Shown in pieces: positions 1 to 10,100 of a stretch of 35,464 nt of DNA (position 1 is the first letter of the stretch; each line of letters begins with the position of its first letter). This stretch comes from Candidatus Eiseniibacteriota bacterium (GTDB lineage: Bacteria > Joyebacterota > Joyebacteria > Joyebacterales > Joyebacteraceae), in the NCBI GenBank assembly GCA_030622115.1, contig JAUXGN010000003.1:1-35464 (forward strand). Direction: 5' to 3'. Below the pieces are notes generated by a model. The model searched no databases, had not been told where the DNA came from, and saw nothing but the letters and a program-made list of their open reading frames with translations. The position numbers were made by a program, and so were the translations under genes.

Positions 1-2
1 GG

Positions 3-2609
3 ACGACGAAGCTGCGCGTGCGCGAGATGTTCATGGAGAACGCCTACACCCAGGTCGACACTGTGTTCTGGACGTACGCAAAGGGCGGATCAAGAACGCA
101 GACCGAGGACATTCAGAATTCGATCAATGCCGGAGTTACGTTTGTGAACTACCGAGGTTGGGGTGGGGCGCCGGGCTGGTACTACCCGCAGTTCTACACG
201 GATCACATCAACCAGCTTTCGAACGATCGCATGCTGCCGGTCATGACCAGCATCGTATGTGGAACGGGCAACTTCGACAGCGGGACCGACCCGTGCTTCG
301 GAGAGGCGTGGATCCGTGCCGGGAGCCCATTCGCTCTCAAGGGCGGTCCGGCCATGATCGGACCGAGCGAGTTCTGGACGCATACCAAGTGGAACAACGC
401 CATAGACACCGGCATCTACGAGGGTATCCTCAATGAGGGGATCGAGCACTTCGGGCAGTCTCTCTTGCGGGGCAAGATGGAGGTCTACCTGAACTACCCG
501 GAGTACGTGGATCCGGCCTCGTCAGACGAGGATGGGCAGAATGTCGACTTCTACTTCAACGTCTACAATCTGATCGGCGACCCTGAACTCGTCCTCCGCA
601 CGGAGCGGCCCGGGACGATTGTTGCCACACACGATGTAAGCGTGCCGTTCGGACAGAACATGCTTACGGTCCACGTCGAGGATGAGAACGGCAGTCCGGT
701 TCCCGGCGCCGAAGTCGTCATCTGGAAGGGCGATGAGGTATACGAGATCAGGACCCTGAGCGGTGAGTACAACGTAGACATACCGCTTGGCGCGACGACA
801 CAGGGTGATGCTCATGTCACCGTGTGGGCCACCAACATGAAGCCCTATGTGGGTGACGTGTCGGTCGATCAGGAAGATGAGTTCGTAGGCTGGTACAGCC
901 AGACCATCGATGATGATGGCTCGGGCGCCTCAAGCGGAGATGGCGACGGCGTTGTGAATCCCGGTGAGACGATTGAGCTCAATGTTGACCTCAAGAACTA
1001 CGGCCTCCTGACCGCGACGGGCGTGACTGCAGGCTTCGACAGCGGACCGCCGAGAGCCAACAGCCAATGGGTGACGATCACGCCGGGTCAGACCGCCGGT
1101 TACGGCACGATGGCCCCGGGCGCGACCGCTTCCGGCTCGAGTCCGTTCGTCTTCACGATAGACGACGGATGTCCGAATGGGACGGAGATAGGTTTTGAAT
1201 TCACGGTGATCGAGGGGAGCCGGGCCACGTCCATCAGCTACGCTCGCATCGTCGTCGGCGCGCCCTCTCTGGAGTACTACTCCATCGCGATCGGTGGCGA
1301 CGGTATCCTGAACCCAGGCGAGACCGCGACACTGACTGTAACGCTTTCGAACGGCGGGGAGATGGACGCAACATCGGTGACAGGGACGCTCGTCGGACCA
1401 TCATCGGGCCTGCTTGTTCCCGATGACCATGGATCGTATGCCACTGTCGCAGCTGGTGGGATAGCCTCGAATTCAGGGAATCCATTCCAGGTGCAGGCCG
1501 AGTCGGATGTGGCTGTAGGGCACGAGTTCACGATGATCCTCGAACTGGCGGGAGACAACGGCCTCTCGCAGTTCGTCCTCTTTCCACTTACCGTGGGAGT
1601 TCCATCGAGCGACGACCCGATCGGTCCGGATGACTATGGCTACTACGCCTACGATGATACCGACACGGCGTACGATGAGGCCCCCACGTACTCCTGGGTC
1701 GAGATCGACCCAAGCTATGGCGGCAGTGGGACTGACCTGGGAATCGCCGACGACCAGACGATGACCGTGAGTCTCCCGTTCACATTCACCTACTACGGCG
1801 ACGATTACACCGAGATAGGTGTCTGCTCGAACGGGTGGATCGGGATGGGTGACACCCCTCCGTTCCATCACGAGTTCCGCAATTGGTTCATCCCCGGCGC
1901 TCCGGGACCGGATGCGATGATAGCCGGGTTCTGGGATGATCTGGATCCGTCCGCAGGAGGCAAGGTCCTCTATCGGAACATGGGAGACGGCAGGTTCGTC
2001 ATCGAATGGAGCAGAGTGCCGACGGCGTACGAGCCGTACGCAGATGAGATCTTCGAGATCATTCTCTACGACCCAGCTGTCTACACGACGGAGACCGGAG
2101 ACGGGGAGATCCTGTACCAGTACCACACGATCTCGAACACGGACGCAAATGCCAACTATGCCACAGTAGGGATAGAGAACCACCCCCAGACTGACGGCGT
2201 ACTCTACACGTATGCGAACATATACGACGACGCGGCAGCGACGCTCGCGGGCGGACGCGCCATCAAGTTCACAACCGACCGGCCGGACGGGCACGATTCC
2301 ACGGACGTTCCCGATGAATCGATCGTGCCGAGAGCCGTGATTCTGGCGGGCAATCAGCCGAACCCGTTCAATCCATTGACGACGATCAACTACGGAGTGC
2401 CGAGCAGGACCAACGTCAAGCTTGAGGTGTTCGACGTGACTGGTCGTCTTGTGAGCACGCTTCTGGAGGGTGAAGTTGACGCCGGCTACCACAATACGGT
2501 GTGGAATGGAACCAATGCGGCCGGTGACAGGGTTGCGAGCGGCGTCTACTTCGCGAAGTTCTCAGCGCTCGGCGAGGAAATGTCGGCCAAAATGGTGCTT
2601 CTCAAGTAG
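3..2609 (+). CDS. C25 (gingipain-like) peptidase with C-terminal sorting domain, 5' end missing
   Basis: The reading frame is open to the window edge (upstream codons read T-T-K-L-R before the GTG at 18), so the signal peptide and N-terminal part lie outside. Numbering from that GTG, residues 1-195 match the end of a C25 peptidase domain: the nucleophile region S-I-V-C81-G-T-G-N-F and the typical closing N-L-I-G-D-P-E-L-V-L. The family's catalytic His, expected 33 residues before the Cys, is Trp48 (Y-R-G-W-G-G). Next come an Ig-like domain (about 200-285), two N-P-G-E-T beta-sandwich modules (about 300-510), a YYAYDDTDTAYDEAP-type beta domain (about 535-750), and a FlgD-Ig-like sorting domain (about 775-863) beginning N-Q-P-N-P-F-N-P and ending M-V-L-L-K. 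It is exported by inference. The next gene follows after 20 bp. The peptidase family is quite sure; activity is not. Confidence 0.85.
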   Translation, partial: TTKLRVREMFMENAYTQVDTVFWTYAKGGSRTQTEDIQNSINAGVTFVNYRGWGGAPGWYYPQFYTDHINQLSNDRMLPVMTSIVCGTGNFDSGTDPCFGEAWIRAGSPFALKGGPAMIGPSEFWTHTKWNNAIDTGIYEGILNEGIEHFGQSLLRGKMEVYLNYPEYVDPASSDEDGQNVDFYFNVYNLIGDPELVLRTERPGTIVATHDVSVPFGQNMLTVHVEDENGSPVPGAEVVIWKGDEVYEIRTLSGEYNVDIPLGATTQGDAHVTVWATNMKPYVGDVSVDQEDEFVGWYSQTIDDDGSGASSGDGDGVVNPGETIELNVDLKNYGLLTATGVTAGFDSGPPRANSQWVTITPGQTAGYGTMAPGATASGSSPFVFTIDDGCPNGTEIGFEFTVIEGSRATSISYARIVVGAPSLEYYSIAIGGDGILNPGETATLTVTLSNGGEMDATSVTGTLVGPSSGLLVPDDHGSYATVAAGGIASNSGNPFQVQAESDVAVGHEFTMILELAGDNGLSQFVLFPLTVGVPSSDDPIGPDDYGYYAYDDTDTAYDEAPTYSWVEIDPSYGGSGTDLGIADDQTMTVSLPFTFTYYGDDYTEIGVCSNGWIGMGDTPPFHHEFRNWFIPGAPGPDAMIAGFWDDLDPSAGGKVLYRNMGDGRFVIEWSRVPTAYEPYADEIFEIILYDPAVYTTETGDGEILYQYHTISNTDANANYATVGIENHPQTDGVLYTYANIYDDAAATLAGGRAIKFTTDRPDGHDSTDVPDESIVPRAVILAGNQPNPFNPLTTINYGVPSRTNVKLEVFDVTGRLVSTLLEGEVDAGYHNTVWNGTNAAGDRVASGVYFAKFSALGEEMSAKMVLLK

Positions 2610-2629
2610 CGCCGAACACGGAGGAACGA

Positions 2630-4225
2630 ATGAACCTGCACTGCGCGGCAGCGGGCATCAAGACCCGTTCGATCGCGGCACGGAGGGCGGCGGGCGTCCT
2701 GGTACTCGCATGCCTTCTCGTTGCCGGTATCGCTCCCAATGCTTCTGCATTGCATGAGCGCTACCATACCCATGCGGAGGTAGGCGCTGAGCTTGCGGCG
2801 GTGGCGGCGGCCTATCCGGAGATTACGAGGCTAGGGACGCTGGGCTACTCCACCACGGATGGGCAGCCTATATGGGGGCTCAAGATCTCGGACAACGTGG
2901 ATGTCGATGAGGACGAGCCCGTAGTGCTCTTCGATGGGTTGCACCATGCAGAGGAAGTTGTGGGGCTTGAGGTGTGCATGTGGATGATCGACGAACTGAC
3001 GAGCAACTACGGCGTGGTCGATTCGATCACACAGTGGGTCGATGATATCGAGATCTGGTTCATTCCTCTCCTGAATCCGGATGGACACTGGGTGGTTACG
3101 TCGGGATTGGACACGACGTATCGAAAGAACATCCACGACAACAACGGGAACGGCACGCTCGAACTGGATCTGGATGGAGTCGATCCAAACTACAACTACG
3201 ATTTCAACTGGGCCGTGGGCGGTTCCGGCGAGTGGACGTCGCCCTACTATCGAGGAACGGCTCCCTTTTCCGAGAATGAGTCTCAGATCGTGCGGGATCT
3301 GTGCATGGCCGAGAAGCCCGTCTTCTCGCTCAACTACCACAGTCCTCTTGTCTCAATGGGGGACTGTATCTACTACCCCTGGTACTGGCCGACGATCGGG
3401 TTCTGTCCTGACTACGACGTTGTCTACAGCATAGCACTCGGCCTGGCGGGGAAGACCACGAAGCTGGACGACACTTCCTACACTGCCATCTACGGATACG
3501 CGACGGCCGGCAAGGCCCGAAACTGGCAGTACGGAGTGCTCGGGACCATCGGTCTTACGATGGAGATCATGAGCCAGATGTGTATTCCTCCCGCGGCAGA
3601 TGTTGATGAGTATTGTGAGAGGGTGTCCTTGGGTTCGTACTACTTGCTGGACCGCGTCTATGGTCCCGGTCTCACGGGTCACGTGACAGACGGGACAACA
3701 GGGAGTCCGCTTGTCGCCGAGGTCAAGGTCATAGAGAATTCGTCGGATGAGATTGAAGCGAGACTGACCGACGCAGCCTACGGCCGATACTGGCGAATGC
3801 TGGTCGAAGGAACGTACACGGTTGAGTTCTCCCGCGCCGGGTACGACACGCAGACCTTCTACGACGTCGCGATTGGTGCGACTGGTCTGGCCGAACTCGA
3901 CGCGGTGCTCTGGCCGACCGGAACCGGTGTCCCCGACATGGAGACGCGCGCGGTGAGGATTCGCTCGGTCTCACCGAATCCGTTTCACGGAAGCACGACA
4001 GTCAGTTTCGTCGCCCCCGGTTCTGATGCCGTCACTGTGGAGATCTACTCCGTGTCGGGACGGCTGATCAGCCGGATGAGCACAAGTGCAAGCTCGACGG
4101 GTGAGGGCGAGAGTGTCTGGACGGGGAGGGACCTTGGTGGCCGACTCGCGCCGTCGGGTGTCTACTTCGTGCGGCTTGTGACGGAGGCAGGAACCGACCA
4201 GCAGAAGGTCGTGTTCATAAGGTAG
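2630..4225 (+). CDS. Exported M14 zinc carboxypeptidase-like protein with sorting domain
   Basis: A 531-aa protein with ATG start and SD GGAGG 6 nt upstream. The signal peptide probably cleaves after A-S-A at residue 40. The M14 domain spans about 45-355: zinc ligands H106-x-x-E109 (H-H-A-E-E) and H237 (N-Y-H-S-P), catalytic Glu312 (T-M-E-I), and Y-R-K-N matching the Arg127 region of carboxypeptidase A. The substrate motif D-x-N-R-N-F reads D-P-N-Y188-N-Y, so the Arg that grips the peptide C-terminus is Tyr. A carboxypeptidase-regulatory-like beta domain follows (about 360-430), then a FlgD-Ig-like tail (about 445-531) ending V-V-F-I-R. It lies 20 bp after the C25 gene and 23 bp before the next gene, so the three probably form one operon for extracellular protein breakdown. 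The fold is clear; exo- versus endopeptidase activity is uncertain. Confidence 0.9.
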   Translation: MNLHCAAAGIKTRSIAARRAAGVLVLACLLVAGIAPNASALHERYHTHAEVGAELAAVAAAYPEITRLGTLGYSTTDGQPIWGLKISDNVDVDEDEPVVLFDGLHHAEEVVGLEVCMWMIDELTSNYGVVDSITQWVDDIEIWFIPLLNPDGHWVVTSGLDTTYRKNIHDNNGNGTLELDLDGVDPNYNYDFNWAVGGSGEWTSPYYRGTAPFSENESQIVRDLCMAEKPVFSLNYHSPLVSMGDCIYYPWYWPTIGFCPDYDVVYSIALGLAGKTTKLDDTSYTAIYGYATAGKARNWQYGVLGTIGLTMEIMSQMCIPPAADVDEYCERVSLGSYYLLDRVYGPGLTGHVTDGTTGSPLVAEVKVIENSSDEIEARLTDAAYGRYWRMLVEGTYTVEFSRAGYDTQTFYDVAIGATGLAELDAVLWPTGTGVPDMETRAVRIRSVSPNPFHGSTTVSFVAPGSDAVTVEIYSVSGRLISRMSTSASSTGEGESVWTGRDLGGRLAPSGVYFVRLVTEAGTDQQKVVFIR

Positions 4226-4248
4226 AGCATCCAATCGAGGGCCATCAG

Positions 4249-7062
4249 ATGAGATCAGGCGACCACCGACTCCGGTTGTGGGCGCCGCCGCCCCTTTTCG
4301 CATTCATTCTCGTTGTCGCGGTCGCGGTGGTTCTTACGCCGGTGTGCGTGGCAGCGGAACCGTGGTCGGCCGTTTCACAGATGCCGTTGCTCAAGCAGTT
4401 TGGGGATGGTGGCAGGCATTTCGATGAGATCGCCGTCAGCGACGGTGTGGCCGTTCTGTTTCACCAGCGGATGCTCGACGGTGCCATCGTCGAGAAAAAC
4501 TACGTGGTCTACCAATTCAACCGCCATACTGGGGAGCTTCTGGCTCGCAAGAGCCACTGGCGCGATGATCTTCCCTCGAGTTTCCCAGTGATCTCTCTTT
4601 CCGACCTCGATGCGGAGGCCATGATCGAGGGTGAGATCCTCTTCACCGGTCTTTTCGTCATCTCTCCGGATTCGGACGTCTTCCCGTTTGACCCGACACC
4701 CACGAACCCCTGCTGGGCCGTTCACAGTGTGAATATCGACGGGGTCCGCACGGTGTCCGTCATTGATGCGGTCACAGGCGCTATCGTAGGCCCTGGGATA
4801 CCGCCACCGTCTACCGGTTTCTCACTGACAGGGCCGTGGGAAGAGGGGCCGTGCAGCGGAGCCTGGAGTAGCTGGTCGGGTAACGCAGAGACCTGGTTCG
4901 AGGCCATGGGCTACCCCACAGAGGAGATTATCTGGCCGACGGAGGCTGAAGTCAGGAGCCACATCCAGGACAACGATGTGACGCTTTTCTATGAACTGGC
5001 ACACGGGGGCAGCGACTACTTCGGCAGTGGGTGTGATGGCGGTACGTCGATCCATTACACGACAGCGAACAGCATCGAAGCGTGGATCGAGAACTACGGT
5101 CGAATGCCGTTCGCGTTCATCGGCAGCTGCGCAGGGATGTGTTCGGTTGGAGACGGCACATTGGCGAACGAATTTCGCAAGGGCGCTTCGGAAGGCGCCT
5201 CCGTCGTCGGGTACTGCGGCATGGGGGAACCGCAGTGCGCCACGTGTTGGGGCTACTCCCTCGATTGGCAGACCTCTCTATTCAGCTACATGGACCAGGG
5301 CTGGACCGTGCGCGCCGCCTACGATCAGGCGAATGCCGACTGGCCTATCTGCGCCGGCAGCAACAACTGCATGCGCTTCCAGGGCGACGAGACTGTGACA
5401 GTGGTCCCCGTCATCTCACGGGAGCAAGCGCCTTGGATCCGGGTCATGAACCCGGTTCTTGAGACCAACACAAGGGATGGAGGAGCTGCCTGGGGCGATT
5501 ACGACGGTGACGGCGACCTCGATCTCTACGTGTCTGATACCGAGTCCGCGAGCAGTCTCTATCGAAACGATGGTGGGGTCTTCGTGGATGCGACTACTCT
5601 TCCACTTGGTGATGCCGGGTACAACACTGGTGTCGCGTGGGCCGACTACGACAACGACGGAGATCTCGATCTCTACGTGGGATCCTCCTTCGGAACGAAC
5701 AACCTCTTCAGGAATGAAGGAGGCGGCGTCTTCGTCGACGCTTCGGTCGGCGCGCTTGCCGACGCCGGCGACTGCTGGACGGTTGCGTGGGCGGACTATG
5801 ATCTCGACGGGTATGTTGACATCTTTCTCGCGAACTACGAGTTCAATGTCCTCCTCAGAAATGGTGGACCTCCGTCGTGGGAGTTCACGGCGGTCGGCGG
5901 TGTGGTCTCAGCGGTCTCCGCCTACTCGCAGGGAGCCGCCTGGGGGGACTACGACAACGATGGCGACGCGGATCTCTACGTCGCCAATAGAGGAAGCGCC
6001 AACAGGCTGTTCCGAAATGACGGCGGCGTCTTCGTGGATGCAACGGTGGCGCCCCTTGACGATGGCGGCAGCACAATCGGCTGCGCCTGGGGCGACTACG
6101 ACAACGATGGGGATCTCGACCTCTTCATTGCGAATCTGGGCAGCGCAGATCGTTTGTTCCGCAACGACGACGGCGTCTTCGTGGATGCCACCGCAGCTCC
6201 GCTCGGGAGCACAGGACAGGGGACCGGCGTGGCGTGGGCCGACTGGGACAATGACGGAGATCTGGATCTGTACGTCGGGCGCTACGGCGAACCCAATATC
6301 CTGTATCGGAATGAGGGTGCTCCGGACTGGAGCATCTTCGATGCGTCGATCAAGCCGGCCAGCTCCGACCGTACGACGTGGGGTTTCTCATTCGGCGACT
6401 TCAACGGCGACGGGACCAACGATCTCCACATCGTGAACGGCTCCGCGAATAGACTCCTTGAGAACCACACAGGCGGCTCCAACCACTGGCTGCACGTGGA
6501 ACTCACGGGGACCATCTCGAACGCATCAGCGATAGGCGCGCGCGTGAGGATGGTCGCAGGCGGGATCTCACAGATCCGTGAGGTTTCAGGCGGCTCAGGC
6601 TACATGAGTCAAGGCTCGCTTCCAGTTGAGTTTGGCCTCGGGGCGACGGCGATCGTCGACACGCTCGAGATTCTGTGGCCGTCAGGCATCGTGGAGCGGG
6701 CCGTCGGCGTGTCCGTCGACCAGATGCTCCACGTGGTCGAAGGCACGTGGACGGGGATGCCGGGTGATGGCAGCTTGCCGCGAGACACGGTGCTCCACGG
6801 GAACTACCCGAACCCGTTCAATCCGGTGACACTCATCCAGTACGAGCTTTCTGCCCCAACCAGCGTAAGACTCGTCGTGCACGATCTCAGCGGTCGAGTC
6901 ATCCGAACGCTCGAGCATGCGGTCGTGAAGTCTGCTGGAGATCACACCACACCGTGGGACGGATGCGGTGACGACGGTAGGCGCGTCGCCTCCGGAGTCT
7001 ACTTCTACAGGCTCGAGACGGGAGATGATGTGCTGCTGAAGAGGATGCTGCTCTTGAAGTAG
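4249..7062 (+). CDS. Exported caspase-like / FG-GAP repeat / ASPIC-UnbV protein with sorting domain
   Basis: A 937-aa protein with a signal peptide near residues 10-36 (long hydrophobic run, A-A-E-P). Residues about 60-400 contain E-L-A-H252-G-G and, 42 residues later, F-I-G-S-C294-A-G-M-C. Each follows a hydrophobic beta-strand, the His/Cys pattern of clan CD cysteine peptidases (caspase, gingipain, clostripain). Seven FG-GAP/VCBS-type repeats with Ca-binding D-x-D-x-D-G-D-x-D loops begin at W415, W464, W514, W565, W614, W663 and F715, a period of about 50 residues, and would form a beta-propeller. Residues about 745-835 form an ASPIC/UnbV domain (G-A-R-V-R, S-G-G-S-G-Y-M-S-Q, L-W-P-S-G). 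A FlgD-Ig-like tail (about 850-937, N-P-F-N-P-V-T, ending M-L-L-L-K) closes the protein. It is third in the exported-protein operon. The repeats, UnbV domain and tail are certain; the peptidase call is inference from two motifs. Confidence 0.85.
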   Translation: MRSGDHRLRLWAPPPLFAFILVVAVAVVLTPVCVAAEPWSAVSQMPLLKQFGDGGRHFDEIAVSDGVAVLFHQRMLDGAIVEKNYVVYQFNRHTGELLARKSHWRDDLPSSFPVISLSDLDAEAMIEGEILFTGLFVISPDSDVFPFDPTPTNPCWAVHSVNIDGVRTVSVIDAVTGAIVGPGIPPPSTGFSLTGPWEEGPCSGAWSSWSGNAETWFEAMGYPTEEIIWPTEAEVRSHIQDNDVTLFYELAHGGSDYFGSGCDGGTSIHYTTANSIEAWIENYGRMPFAFIGSCAGMCSVGDGTLANEFRKGASEGASVVGYCGMGEPQCATCWGYSLDWQTSLFSYMDQGWTVRAAYDQANADWPICAGSNNCMRFQGDETVTVVPVISREQAPWIRVMNPVLETNTRDGGAAWGDYDGDGDLDLYVSDTESASSLYRNDGGVFVDATTLPLGDAGYNTGVAWADYDNDGDLDLYVGSSFGTNNLFRNEGGGVFVDASVGALADAGDCWTVAWADYDLDGYVDIFLANYEFNVLLRNGGPPSWEFTAVGGVVSAVSAYSQGAAWGDYDNDGDADLYVANRGSANRLFRNDGGVFVDATVAPLDDGGSTIGCAWGDYDNDGDLDLFIANLGSADRLFRNDDGVFVDATAAPLGSTGQGTGVAWADWDNDGDLDLYVGRYGEPNILYRNEGAPDWSIFDASIKPASSDRTTWGFSFGDFNGDGTNDLHIVNGSANRLLENHTGGSNHWLHVELTGTISNASAIGARVRMVAGGISQIREVSGGSGYMSQGSLPVEFGLGATAIVDTLEILWPSGIVERAVGVSVDQMLHVVEGTWTGMPGDGSLPRDTVLHGNYPNPFNPVTLIQYELSAPTSVRLVVHDLSGRVIRTLEHAVVKSAGDHTTPWDGCGDDGRRVASGVYFYRLETGDDVLLKRMLLLK

Positions 7063-7070
7063 GTGTGTTT

Positions 7071-7086
7071 CAGCGCGCTGGCGCTG
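7071..7086. terminator. Short hairpin between convergent genes
   Basis: A perfect 6-bp stem (CAGCGC/GCGCTG) with a GCTG tetraloop lies 8 nt after the stop of the FG-GAP gene and 76 nt after the stop of addA on the other strand. There is only a weak T-rich stretch downstream (CGGTTGTTCC), so intrinsic termination is uncertain. The rest of this 99-bp convergent gap shows nothing else convincing. Confidence 0.35.
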
Positions 7087-7161
7087 CGGTTGTTCCGAAG
7101 GAAGTGTCTGGGCTATTTCCCCGGGGGGCGTCACCGGAGCTACTCTTACGGGATGGGCTAC

Positions 7162-10100
7162 CTAGGGAAGAAACTTTCCGAGCCTGGTATTGAGTTCGCG
7201 GCCGGCGGAGATCGGGTCAATCCCCACGGGGATCGATCGCTCCGCCGGTCTTTCGTTCTCACCGCCTCGCATGAACAGCAGAATGACTTCCTTGACGGGT
7301 CTCCTGAGGATCTTCGTGAGAGCCAGCCCGTAGGTGAGGGCCTGAACCGTATAGTGCTTCTCGAGCGTGTCGAGTCCACCGTGGCCGGGGAGGTTGGTCT
7401 TGTAGTCCACGACGACGAGCTCTCCGTTCTCCTCGAAGACGAGATCGAGTGAGCCTTCGAGGAACCCGTCACCGTGGGGGAGGCAGAACGGCATCTCCTT
7501 AACCACTAGATCGGCATTCGCTGCGCGGATCATAACATCCGACTTCAGAGCGTGTTTGATGAGGGCCGCGGCAGCTTCTGCATTGTTCTTGTCGAGTCCC
7601 TCTGCTATCGCAAGAGAGTGAGCTACTGCCGTCACGTCACCGGGGGTTCGAAGATCGATCCGTTCAAGTACGCGATGCACCAGGGTGCCGAACTCCCGTC
7701 CGGAGAATCTGTCCGGCGAATCAGCGGGCCCGGCGGCCGTGTCCGCGAGGCCCTCGGCCCCGGAGAACTCGTGTTGTGAGTCTTCGGCCCCGGAGCATGC
7801 GTGTGGCGAGTCCTGGGGAGCCGCCGCGCTGCTGCCGTAGTCCAACGAAGACGGCGTGACTGTGGAAAGTGGGGAGTGGCGCTTACCTGCGTAGCCGGCA
7901 AGCCAGTCCCGCCAGCGCTCCTTCTCCAGAAACGCCTCAGTCTTCTCGTAATCGACACCCTTTGCGGCTTCGAGGTCAAGCCGGACTTCGGAGCGCCGCA
8001 AGCGCGTGAGGTCGAGTTCAGCGATGTCGTAGCTTACGACGGCGGGGTCGCCGGCAATGCCGGATACGGCTCCGACCGGTGCGCCGGCCATCTCTCTCAG
8101 AGCGGAGAGCTTCGTCAGGAGGCCGGAATCGCTCCCGTCCTGTGTGAACCACGGGACGACAAGGAGATCGCGTGACCGTGTCGCCGCAACGTAGAGAAGC
8201 CGTATGAGTTCAGCCTCCCGCCTGCAGTCCTCGAGCTTCGACGCCTCCACAAACTCTTTCGTGCAGAACTTATTGTTCTTGTTTCCAATACCCAGATCGA
8301 TGCGCCCCGTCCCGCGGTCGATGATGATGCGCTCGCTCCTATTCCGGAATCGGCCGAGATCCGCCAGTACTGTGATCGGGAATTCGAGTCCCTTCGCTTT
8401 GTGAATCGTCAGAAGGCGTACGAAATTGTCTCCCTCCTCGGAGAGGGGGGACTCCGCCTCCTCGGGTGTGAGCTGCGAGATGTCGCGAAGCCACCTCACG
8501 AACCCGCCGAACGACATGAGCTCGTCCTGCTCCATCGACGTAGCCAGCTCCACGACCTTGAGCAGGTTTGCGTGGCGTTGTTCCCCCGATGGCTTCAGGA
8601 GAAACAGTTCGAGTGCCGACGTTCGATCGAACAGCCGCAGTATCACGCGCACGATACCGTCGGCGTTTCTGGCGGCATTGAGTTCTCTCAGGAGCGAAAA
8701 GGCCTCCTCGACCTCAGGGACTCCGTCCGGTGAAGGCGAGAGGTAGCTGAGCGCTCCGGTCTGCCATTTCTGCAGGACTATCGCATCGTCGGAGATCCCG
8801 AAGAAGGGGGTTCTGAGAGCACCGACAATGGCTGCGGCATTGTGAGGGTCCTCGATAGCGGTGAGTACCGTGGCCAGCTCCTGGACCTCCCGGCGTATGT
8901 AGAATTTCTTGCCACCGAGGATGCGGTACTCGATCCCGTAGTTGTTGAGCGCATCCTCGTAGGCGTCGAGGGCGGTCATGGTTCTGAAGAGAATGGCGAT
9001 GTCCCTGAGTTCGGGAGCGCGCCAGGCCTCCGTGTCCCTGTCATAGACGAGCTCGCCGCTCGTGGGCAGCCGCTCAATAAAGGCGGCGACGGCTGCAGCT
9101 TCGAGAACACGGATCTTGCTCGCGGACGGTTTCTCACCGTCTGGGTGGGCGGGTCCGAGGACGACGATACCTGCGCCTGCCGTGTCGGAAGGGCGGTGCG
9201 GGACGAGAGGAGCGTAGTCCGGCTGGTAGTGCCGCCCGTCGCTGGGAGGCTTCATGATGTCCGAAAAGACGACGTTGACGCCCTCGATGATGGCCGGTCG
9301 CGTTCTGAAATTCTCCACGAGTTCGAGAACCTCGCCGGCAGCTCTCACGATCTCCTTGGCCTGTTCGTAGGTTTCGATGTCGGCCCGGCGGAATCGATAG
9401 ATGGACTGCTTCGGATCTCCGACTATGAAGAGCTTCCCGGGTTCGAGGTCGATTCTCGTCCAGTCACGTGCGGAAGATCCCTTCTTCTCCGCGAGAAAGA
9501 AGGCTATCTCACACTGGAGCGGGTCGGTGTCCTGAAATTCATCCACGAGAATTCTGTCGAACGCTTCCTTGAAGTGATTGCGAACCTCAATGTTGTCTCT
9601 GACGAGATCACGGGCTTTTGTCAGAAGGTCCTGAAAGTCGAGAACTCCGGAGCTCCGCTTCTTCGCCTCGTAGGCAGCGATGAACCCCGCGAGCCAGTCG
9701 AGCAGTTCTACGGCGGTGTTGTGAGAGATGTCCTGTTGCAGCAGGTCTCGCGTTTCTGCGAGATCGCCCGCCCGCTCTCTAAGGGTGGCAAGGACGTCGT
9801 CGTCCCAGTTGTCCTTTCTTCCCTTGCCGCTCTTTGGGAAGAGCTTCACGTGTTTGAGGGCGTGTGGGGCCCTGGCTTCCTCCGGTAGCATGCCGAGCTC
9901 ATCGACCTGCCGGGCGAATGCCCGGATCGCGATTGCACCCTTGTCGTCCGGGTCTGCGCAGTGTCGTTCCGAGAGGTCAAGAAACTCGCGAGCAGTCGTC
10001 TCCAATTCACTGAGGAAGGTGTCTGTGTCCGGGGGGGTGACTGGATCGGGCATCAGTTCGATATCATCTCTGTTCTTGATGAGCATGAACGCCAGGTTTC

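Noticed and set aside
1473-2492. 339-residue open frame on the minus strand inside the C25 peptidase gene
   Set aside because: Low-complexity Arg/Val/His-rich product with no motif, opposite a well-supported multidomain gene; typical antisense shadow in GC-rich DNA.
8842-9888. 348-residue open frame antisense to addA
   Set aside because: It lies opposite conserved helicase motifs and has no SD or recognisable domain.
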